A DNA stretch of 64,000 nt from Avena insularis (Eukaryota; Streptophyta; Magnoliopsida; Poales; Poaceae): the NCBI GenBank assembly GCA_023614405.1, contig CM042694.1, positions 478,179,392 through 478,243,391 of the forward strand, read 5' to 3'. Within the stretch, counting starts at the first letter, position 1; each line of letters begins with the position of its first letter. This document shows, in pieces, positions 56,364 to 64,000 of the stretch. A model generated the notes under the pieces. The model was given only the letters and a program-made list of their open reading frames with translations. It was not told the DNA's origin and did no database searches. The position numbers and the translations under genes were made by a program.

Positions 56364-59268
56364 TTATTGTAGAAGTAAAAACATCCAGGGGTAGAAACAG
56401 CGTAGCTGCGCGAAATTCCAGGGGTTGGAGTATGCGAATCTACTCTCTACATCCTTTAGGCGATAGGCACCACCTGGGATTACTTCGGTAATCACATAGG
56501 GTCCCTCCTAGGGGGACTCGAGCTTAAGGTGTCCTTTCTGCTTCAGTCGCAGGATGAGGTCTCCTTCGACGAAGGACCATGGGCGCAGCTGTTGGCTGTG
56601 GTAGTTGCGGAGGCTTTGCTGGTAGATCGTGGATCGTTCCGCCGTGATCTCGCATGCTTCGTCGAGGAGGTCAGTAGAGTCTTCAAGTGTGGTTGTTGAG
56701 TCGGCCTCGCTATACGCCACGAGCCTTGGGGCCTTACAGCGCACTTCTGTAGGTAGTACTGCCTCGGCGCCATGTACCATGAAGAACAAGATGTAGCCTG
56801 TGTGGCACTGTTTGGAGTTGTGCGCAGGCTCCATAGTACTAATGGTAGCTCCTCATCCGAACACCTAGATGCTCGCTCGAGTGGTCGGAGGAGTCTTTTC
56901 TTGATGCCATTATAGACGAGGCCATTGGGCTTCTCAACTTGACCATTGGTCTAAGGATGTGCTACCGAAGCCTAGCTGATGTTGATTCCCAGGTTTTTGT
57001 AGAAATCCTGGAACTCATCCGAGGTGAAGTTCATCCCGTTGTCGGTGATGATGTTGTGTGGCACCCCGAACCTAAAGACGATGGACTCGAAGAATTTGAC
57101 GGTAGTGGCGCTCGTATGGTTCGTCACCGGCATGGCCTTGATCCATTTGGTGAACTTGTCGACTCCGACAAGGAGGAAAGGGTAACCTCTAGGTGATGAC
57201 TTTTGCAGCTTTGCGACCATGTCGAGTCCCCATTGCACGAAGGGCCAGGCCACAGGTATTGACCTAAGTTCTGCGCTAGGTGCGTGCGGTTTATCTGTGA
57301 ACCTTCTGCAGGCGTTGCACTTTTGGACGATGTCCTTACCATCGTGCATCATCGTTGGCCAGTAGAATCTAGCCCGTAGAGCCTTGGTGATGAGGACGCA
57401 ACTCCCTGCGTGGTGACCACAAGTGCCTTCGTGTATCTTGAGGAGGATGGCTCTGCCATCTCCATTGGAGACACATCGTTAAAAGACTCCTTTTATGATG
57501 TGCTTGTATAGCTCGCCGTTGATGATGGTCAAAGCTTTTGAGCATCATGCTATGTGTCGCGCGTTTGTCGGATCATCTGGCAGCCTTTTGCTGAGCAGGT
57601 ATGTGATGTACTGATGAGTCCAGGATGGCTCGATTAACATGACCTCCATGGGGCCTTCGAGTTCAGGTCCCTGCTCTGCATTACTGGGACCTTCGAGTTC
57701 TTTAGGTGGTGCAGCCCCCGAGTCCTTAATGTGCCGGATGGTCCTTCACGAGCCTTTGGCTTGATGGAGCATTCGCAGATCTGTTCCAGGAATACACCGG
57801 GCGGCACCAGAGCACAAGTGGATCCTATGTTGGCGAGCGTGTCAGCCTCCTCATTTCTTTCACATCCTACGTGCCGCAGTTCGCAGCCGTTGAAGTCTCC
57901 TTCGAGTGCGTCGTAGAGGTTGCGATAGGAGATCATGTTATAGCTCAGAGCATCGTATTGTTTCATGGTTTGGTCCACCATGAGCTTGGAGTCGCCATAG
58001 ATGACGAGTCGCGTTGCACCGCAAGCTTTGGCCATCCGCATCCTGTGGAGCAAGGCCTCGTATTCTGCTTCGTTGTTGGAGGCACGGAATTGCATTCGCA
58101 AAACATATCTCATCTTGTCGCCCTGCGGCAACGTCAGGATGACACTGGCGTTAGCTCCTTCTCGACATTTGGACCCGTCAAAGTTCATTGTCCATAGGCA
58201 GGAGATATCTAGTGTGTATGGGAGCTGGTTCTCGATCCAGTGAACAAGGAAGTCCGGGAGAACTTGTGACTTGATTGACGGTCGCTTCTCTTATGTAATG
58301 TATCATGGAGACATTTCGATTCCCCAAAGAGCTACTCGCCCCGTGGCGTCGGGGTTATTGAGGATGTATCCTAGTGGAGCATCATTCACCATGATGATGG
58401 GGTGCTCTTGGAAGTAGTGGCGGAGTCACCGTGCAATCATGAAGATGTCGTATGCCAACTTCTGGTAGTGCAGGTACCGTTGTTTTGTTGGCGTGAGCAC
58501 CTCGCTGAGGTAGTAGACTGGGTGCTGCACCCCGTAGACTTTGTTCTCTTCGGCTCGTTCCACCACTAGCACAATACTGACCACCTGGTTGGTGGCGGAG
58601 ACGTATAGCAACATGGGCTCTTTCTCCCTGGGAGTCAACATCACGGGTGAGGTGGAGAGTAGGCGCTTGAGATCTTCGAATGCCTCTTGTGCTTCGTCTG
58701 TCCACTCAAACTTCACAGCTTTGCGGAGGAGATAGTAGAACGGTAGCGCATTCTCGCCCATTCGACTGATGAATCGACTGAGCGCCGCAATTCGCCTAGC
58801 CAGCTGCTGGACGCCTTTGACGTTCTTTGGCTTCTCCATGGCTAGTATGGCCTTTATCTTTTTCGGGTTGGCCTCGATTCCCCTGGCGGATATGAGGTAC
58901 CTGAGCAGTTGCCCAGATGGTACGCTGGAGGCGCATTTCTCTGGATTCAGCTTGATCTGGTAGTGGTCAAGAATTTCGAAGGTCTCGCGGAGATCGTCGA
59001 GTAATGTGGTTTCCTCCTTGGTTTTGATGAAGATGTCGTCGACATAAACTTGGATGTTCCGGCCAAGTTGGCTCTTGAGGAAGGCCTGGATACACCGTTG
59101 GTAGGTATATCCTGTGTTCTTCGGGCATTGTTGTGTAGCAAAAGACGCCGAAGGGCGTGATGAAGTTCATTTTCTCCTGGTCCTCTTCCTTCATTAGAAT
59201 CTGATGGTAGCCTGAGTAGGCGTCGAGGAAGTAGATGCGTTTGCATCCTGCGGTGGAGGCAATTATCT
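56364..59268 (-). pseudogene. Tat-lineage pol: RT, RNase H and integrase, broken
   Basis: Minus strand. RT from 59268 (TAGCKRIYFLDAYSGYHQI, ITPFGVFCYTTMP) is followed by a small deletion and frameshift, then the catalytic YVDD at 59035-59046 and PEKCASSVPSGQLL. Connection and RT-side RNase H lie at about 58840-58430 (FISRMGENALPFYYLLRK, YYLSEVLTPTKQRYLHYQKL), with TGA after MIAR. The second RNase H is at about 58188-57750 (NFDGS, NNEAEYEALL, YGDSKLMVDQ, NEEADTLAN). Integrase is at about 57352-56508: part of the HHCC zinc region (CNACRRF), core Asp residues in WGLDMV and ITDNGMNFTSDEFQDF, and a C-terminal part with GAEAVLPTE. It ends with TAA at 56364-56366. Several stops and frameshifts are present. 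Confidence 0.88.
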
Positions 59269-61711
59269 GTAACACCCCAGTTTTAGCTAATATTAATTAG
59301 GGTTTGTTTGTGCATTCATGAGCATCATCTTTAAAATTGCACGCAAAGAAAATAAGTAAAACCCTGAACCCTAGCTATTTTCCCTCTCTCTCTCAAACAC
59401 ATTCAAAGTAGTTTGAATTTCGAAAACTCCAAAATGTTTGGAGCCCAAACTCAATACAAGGGTCCCTGAGTATTTCATACACTTTGTAAACCTTCTGGTA
59501 TTTTTCAAGTAGTACAAAACAGATTTGAAATTCAAATACAAATAGAAATAATAAAAACTAATGGAAAATGTTTTCAGAAATAAAAAACTAAGCCAACAGC
59601 AACCAGGCCGGCCCATAGCTCTCTCCCGCGCTACCTGCCGCTCGCGTGCATTAGCTAGCAGCCCAACAACCGGCCCACCTTGGCCTAGGCCCACTTACCT
59701 CTTCGCTGCCTTCTTTCTCCTTGAGCCAAGCAGCTCGGTGTCTCTGCCTCCACCGCTCGCCAGCGTTGCGATGCCCGCCCGACGCCATGATGCGCGCCAC
59801 CGCCCTCGGAGGCCTACAAGACCCCCTGGACACCTCTAGACGAACCCTAGACACCACTCTCCCTCCCTCTTCTTCCCCGCGAGCTCATCCGAACCCTAAC
59901 CGCCACCAGTCTCCATGCTGCGCAGTCGCTAGAGGCCTCCCCGAAGCCAATCGATCACGCCATGAGCTCCGCACTTCTGTTCTACGTCTACCTGTAGGAG
60001 GAATCGAACCGGTGAGACCTAAATCAAGCCCATCGAGTTCAACCTCACCGGCGACAGTCACCATCGATTCGCCCCTGCGCTTCCTCCCTCAACCTCTATG
60101 ACCCTACACTGAGCACCAGGGTGAGCTCCCCGTTCTCCAGATCCCCTCCTCTATCTCTCCCACTTCCTGGTTCACCCTGCCACCGTGCACCAACCGCCAC
60201 CGCCGTAGTACATGGTCGCCGGTGACACTCCGGTGACCCAAAATGGGCGGTTCTTACACCTATCGCTTCCCCGTGCTGTTTTGCGTTGAACCCAACCCCT
60301 CACGATTCCTGGTTTGGCCCCAATGTGCAATCTGTCGGTGATCTGAGGTCCCGACATGACGTCATCTTGGCGTCAAAGCACTGCCGTCATGATCGGCCAT
60401 GGTTCCACCTTGCTCGCGTGGATGCTGAGGTGGCCTTTGGGCCCCTTTTCAGTCTCTGCAGCTGGCTGTGGACTGGTATAAAAAGTAATTCCTAGCTTTT
60501 GTTTAAATTGCAGAAAATGATTAAATGCTATAAATTCAATAAGTAATTATTTATAACTCAGAAAAATATGTATAATATACCAAAATGTTCAGAAAAATGA
60601 GATCTTCACAACAAACTCATAATCATGCATTGTTCAACAACTTTAATTACAAGTTTAATTAGAGAACTAAATCCACCCCTCATAGGTGTTTCGAGGTTCC
60701 TCCTTTATCAGGGTTTGCACCCTTGGACCCTGTTTAAAATGGTCGAGCATGTCTTAGAGGTTCATTACCATAATAATTAACTTGTCATATCATCATCCTT
60801 GCTTGAGCATTGGATCGATGCCATGTGTTGATTGTTTCCCTTTTTTTCGGTGTTTGCTTCTTTCCGGTAGAATATGATATCGAGATTGAGATCGAAGACC
60901 GAGATCAACACCATCGAAGATTGACAAACCATACTTGATCATCTATAATCAAGTCAAGCACAAGGCTTCCAAAGATCTTCTTTTTGGTTATCAATAAACA
61001 AGGCAAGCATAGACCCACCATTATAAAATCCTATGATTTCAAAGGCCATGATGCATACGATTCTACTGTGGTCTTTTATCAATAGATAGAGTATCTTATC
61101 TGTTGCATTACTCCCTTGAGCTTATATTACCTGATCCACTGCTCCTAGCATAACTAGGTTTTTCTTGTGTGCACCGCTAGAGCTATTTATCTTTGTCTTG
61201 CTTAGCCATGCATAGCTGTCAGTGCTGGTTCATCCAGAAGATGTACCAAATGTGGAGAATCTAGGATGACAGGAGAACGAGGTATACTGATGAGGTAAGA
61301 TCAGTGGTAAAGGTTAAACATGCTAAGGCTTGTATGGGAGGCCACGGTGGGATCTGGTTTTTGTAGTCCCATGCTCGCCACCACTAGGAACCAAGTTCTT
61401 GCCTTTGGAACCGAGACGAACGTACAACCACACGAGGTTTATGGGGACCCCTCCACTAACTAACTTGCCTAGTAGATTCCATGAGTCACATAGTTCAGGC
61501 GTTCCATTTGACATGCATTCTGGATCTTCTCAAAGGCAGTGAAGGAGGTGCATTCATACAGGTAGGTAAGCATGGCAGGGGGTTCTTGGGGTAGATGGCG
61601 CCCCTGGTAAACCAACCCTGACTCACATCTCTAGGGACCGACTTCGGGATTTGACCCATTATGGCGGAACCATCTTTAGGGCGTGACTCATGGTCTTTGT
61701 CGTCGGATTGA
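59269..61711 (+). repeat. Unassigned retroelement-like repeat starting TGTAACACCCC
   Basis: Breaks the RT gene at 59268/59269. TGTAACACCCCAG is an LTR-like start, preceded by TTATC. No matching end or TTATC duplication is found, and the host RT does not resume afterwards, so it is either truncated or joined by rearrangement. 59580-60200 is cytosine-rich with a leader-like character. 61330-61700 has words such as TTTATGGGGACCCCTCCACT and CGACTTCGGGATTTGACCC, which look like another LTR in inverse orientation. No coding domain recognised. Confidence 0.5.
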
Positions 61712-62350
61712 TGAAAAGTACGCCATGAGGGGGTCCTCGAGGCGTGCGGAAGAGAGGGGTGTGAGACGTACGGTGTTCCGGGACGGTGAGCTCACAAGTT
61801 TACCCAGGTTCGAATCTGCCGGCTTTGGACGGATCCTACTCCTGCTAGCAATCCAGTAATACAGCAGAGCCGGAATATGGGTTACAAGGGTTCACCTGTG
61901 CGAGTTGAGGTTGTGATTGTAAGGGGGTGCCCTAAAGGCTCTCCCTAGGACGGCTTATATAGATATCCGGCCTAGGGTTTACATGAGAGATCTATCCGGC
62001 TACGACTAAGAGTCGGTTACAGAGTACATCTTGAACTACAAGTAACACTATGGGCCTATGTCGGTAAGTCTTCTAGGCCCTCCCGTAGCCGGATTGGACT
62101 CTGTCTCTTCTCCCTGACTGGGCCGCCCGTGAAGCAAAGATCTAACCCGAAGTAGGCCACCCTGGTCAGTGAGGAACTATGAGGATACCCGGAAAGTATA
62201 TCCCCAACAGCAGCACCCAGAAGTCTCCAAGATCCAAAGTCTGATTCATCATCGTCTAGCTTGATCTTCAGCTTGCAGAATCTTGAAGGGTTCCTGAAAC
62301 TTCAAAACAAAAGCTACGATCCGGGTCTCAAAAATAAGTCGGACCTATCA
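61712..62350 (-). repeat. 3' LTR of a second Tat element (about 639 bp)
   Basis: On the minus strand it starts TGATAGGTCCGACTT and ends GGCGTACTTTTCA. A purine-rich segment (GGAAATGAGAATAACG) precedes the start as a possible polypurine tract. It is much shorter than the LTR at 42521. The upper boundary could instead be 62462 (another CTATCA). Confidence 0.6.
61954..61962 (-). promoter_or_regulatory. TATA box of the second Tat LTR
   Basis: CTATATAAG on the minus strand, about 245 bp before the LTR end, similar in spacing to the boxes in the other Tat LTRs. Confidence 0.55.
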
Positions 62351-62619
62351 GTACGTTATTCTCATTTCCAGCTCGCAATTCAAACTAAGACGGAACTTGG
62401 TCTCTGACGTCATCTGACACTAGTCATTGTCAAGTCACGTCACTGACAGACATCCCCTATCAGCACGACCGTTGGTGGGTCCGCCTTTCGCAGAATCGAG
62501 GCGCCATTTTAATGCGTGCGTGGAGATCGAGGCGACGTAATCATCGCATGTGAACTTCCCAGTTCTTTCCACGACGCGTGGCATATTTACTGTGTCATTT
62601 GCACGAATCTTAGCGTGGT

Positions 62620-62640
62620 TCGGTGGTTATAAGGGGTGAG
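62620..62640 (+). promoter_or_regulatory. Promoter of the antisense ORF
   Basis: GGTTATAAGGGGTGAGG lies about 140 bp before the ATG at 62772, followed by a cytosine-rich leader. A promoter facing away from the LTR promoter (61954-61962) would make the antisense ORF independently transcribed. Confidence 0.5.
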
Positions 62641-62771
62641 GATTCCCTTTCCCTCATCTTCTTCACCTATTCCCCGTGCCATTTCCTTCTCCACTTCTCC
62701 CACGCGCATAGAGCTCCCTTGCCTCTAGATTCCTAGCGCCGCCCACCCAAGGTCGCCGGCGCACCGGAAGA

Positions 62772-63957
62772 ATGGCTTCATCATCATCAGCCGGCTTGGC
62801 AGTGGCAGCAGCGGTGGCGACAGCGGCGGCGGCAACAGAGAAAGAAAGCAATCACGGGGTTTGGATTCCGTGCGTCCGCGACGACTCCAAGCTCAGCGGC
62901 ATAGAGAATGAAGGACTCCTCCACGCCGACGACTGGCGGAGCGGTTTCAGCGAAACCATCCCCAATCTACACGCCGACGAGCGGGTGCACTTCGGCACCC
63001 ACCTCGATAGAGTTTTGTCTTTCCCTCCCTCGGAATTCTTTTCCGAAGTGATAGATCACTATGGTGTTCAGCTTCACCATCTCCCCCCAAATTCTCTTTT
63101 AGAGATGAGCGCCTATGCGGCTTTGTGTGAGGGATATCTCGGCATTAGGCCGAGTCTCATTCTCTTCCAGTTTTACTTCTATGTCCAGAGAAACTCCATC
63201 ACCGCCGGTAATCCTTTCATTACAGGCACAATTAGTCTTTCGGTAAGACGTGAGCGTGTCTATCCTAGGATTTTAGCTAGTGAGTCGGTTAAACAGTGGC
63301 CGACTACCTTTTTTTATCATAAGGATATTCCTGCTCCCGGCAAAGCTACTGCTTTGTCGGCTTTCGTCAACACAGCCACCACGCCCCGAGCATCCTGGGA
63401 CGAGGCTCCTCTGGATCTCAGCGATGATCTGCTTCTCGCCAAGAGGCGGATCGAGTATCTGATGAAGCATCAGGGTCTAAGAGGGCCCAACTTGGTCCAG
63501 TCCTGGGTGGCACGCTGGATCCAGCCTCTCCAGCACCACGGCGACCGACTGATGCAATCCATCACGGCGTCCAAAACTACTCCCTCCGCATCAACCCCAA
63601 GGCTTTAAAGCCACAGGATTACATAAGCCAGATCAAATGGCTGATAAAGGAGCGAATCGAGAGAAAGATCCCGGATTTGTCCCTGGACATGCATACAGCG
63701 GAAGACCCTGTAGTGCCGGTAAGCTTTAGTAGTAAACCCTTTTTATATGTTTCACCTTTAAGTTATTTCGCAACACTGAGATATTATCTTCTTTTCAGCT
63801 TGCCGACCTCCCCGAGTCGGAATTGGCTCCTATCGAGGGATATCCTCTCGAGTTATCTCAGGAGGAGGAATTGGTCCCACTGCCGGACGTTGTGCCCAGG
63901 AAGCGCAAAGCTCCGACAGTGGCCATCGGCACAAAGGAAGTGCCAGTTGTGAAGAGG
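62772..63957 (+). CDS. Antisense ORF of a Tat element, PF04195-type, spliced (partial)
   Basis: ATG at 62772 (MASSSSAGLAVAAAVATAAA) follows a leader with no upstream ATG nearby. The putative gypsy-type transposon domain is clear at about residues 90-140 (VLSFPPSEFFSEVIDHYGVQ, HHLPPNSLLEMSAYAALCEG, YLGIRPSLILFQFYF). The frame is open to 63608, but around 63550-63565 a one-base shift moves the conserved reading to another frame (HHGVQNYSLRINPKALKP, then DYISQIKWLIKERIERKIPD). This reaches a GTAAGC donor at 63720; after an 80-base intron ending TTTTCAG, exon 2 (63800-63956, LADLPESELAPIEGYPLELS, with a PRKRKAP nuclear-signal-like stretch) reaches another GT donor. The rest is off the window. The function of this family is unknown. 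Confidence 0.75.
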
Positions 63958-64000
63958 TAGCTTTCCACACAACTTCCGCCTTTGTACTTTTCTTCATGAT

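Larger units (their letters stand above)
42521..59268 (-). mobile_element. Tat-lineage Gypsy retrotransposon, 5'-truncated, with nested element
   Basis: Minus orientation: RT, RNase H and integrase (59268 down to 56364), then antisense accessory ORFs on the plus strand (52946-55871 and 44305-45127), then the 3' LTR (42521-43857). Tat-type elements such as Grande and Ogre are known to carry extra ORFs, including antisense ones between pol and the 3' LTR. The element is interrupted by a complete Gypsy at 45128-52940 and truncated at 59269, inside RT, by another repeat. Gag, protease and the 5' LTR are missing from the window. Confidence 0.8.

Noticed and set aside
57871..58243. Plus-strand ORFs opposite RNase H
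   Set aside because: Complement of the pol coding region.
59561..60101. ORFs of 92 and 126 codons, Pro/Arg-rich
   Set aside because: Cytosine-rich leader-like part of an unassigned repeat; overlapping open frames on both strands indicate base composition only.
1..64000. tRNA, rRNA, CRISPR or bacterial-type operons
   Set aside because: No cloverleaf with conserved B-box context, rRNA core motif or regular short-repeat/spacer array was found; the sequence is plant nuclear in character.

Overview
The window looks like intergenic, transposon-dense DNA from a Triticeae grass (wheat, Aegilops or barley type). The evidence is several kinds of element with familiar Triticeae termini: Gypsy LTRs that begin TGATACGTCC and end GGGTCATCA, an Angela/BARE/WIS-like Copia LTR, CACTA elements with CACTA/CAGTG ends, a Stowaway MITE, an L1-type LINE tail and Tat-lineage Gypsy elements. 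I see no prokaryotic or organellar genes and no confident intact host gene. All family names are from recognition, not from a database search.

Layout. 1-5480 is the 3' part of a gag-only Gypsy element, inserted into the last coding exon of a CACTA transposon whose end is at 5481-6174. 6175-13488 is older DNA with a decayed minus-strand coding remnant (about 7609-7990), a series of plus-strand exon-like islands, and a solo Copia LTR (10226-11926, AAAAA on both sides). 13489-17663 is a complete but internally deleted CACTA element with GTC target duplications. 17664-20800 holds more exon-like islands, short tandem duplications and a Stowaway MITE (19339-19489).

22877-30899 is a head-to-head inverted duplication. 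The left arm carries an RPA70-like pseudogene and a second pseudogene with a dsRBM-like/coiled-coil protein, both on the minus strand. The right arm is the same DNA in inverted orientation with about 2.6 kb missing. The 5' end of the left RPA-like gene is cut off at the inversion junction. Each arm has its own nonsense changes.

30901-34162 is a mosaic of two different Tat-type LTRs with the start of an antisense ORF between them. 34163-38444 is a decayed minus-strand Gypsy with its 5' LTR. 38445-42520 is anonymous DNA, a locally duplicated segment and a LINE 3' end. 42521-59268 is a minus-oriented Tat Gypsy element: 3' LTR, antisense accessory ORFs on the plus strand, and integrase/RNase H/RT on the minus strand. 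A complete 7.8 kb gag-only Gypsy (45128-52940, target duplication ATTGG) is nested inside its antisense ORF. 59269-61711 is an unassigned repeat starting TGTAACACCCC. 61712-64000 is the 3' LTR and well-preserved antisense ORF of another Tat element.

How the parts relate: nearly everything is retrotransposon or transposon machinery in decay. The most biologically suggestive objects are the RPA-like inverted repeat (a natural hairpin-RNA candidate), the spliced antisense ORFs of the Tat elements, the gag-only Gypsy family with a changeable small accessory ORF, and a candidate intron-rich host gene broken up between 8.4 and 19.1 kb.
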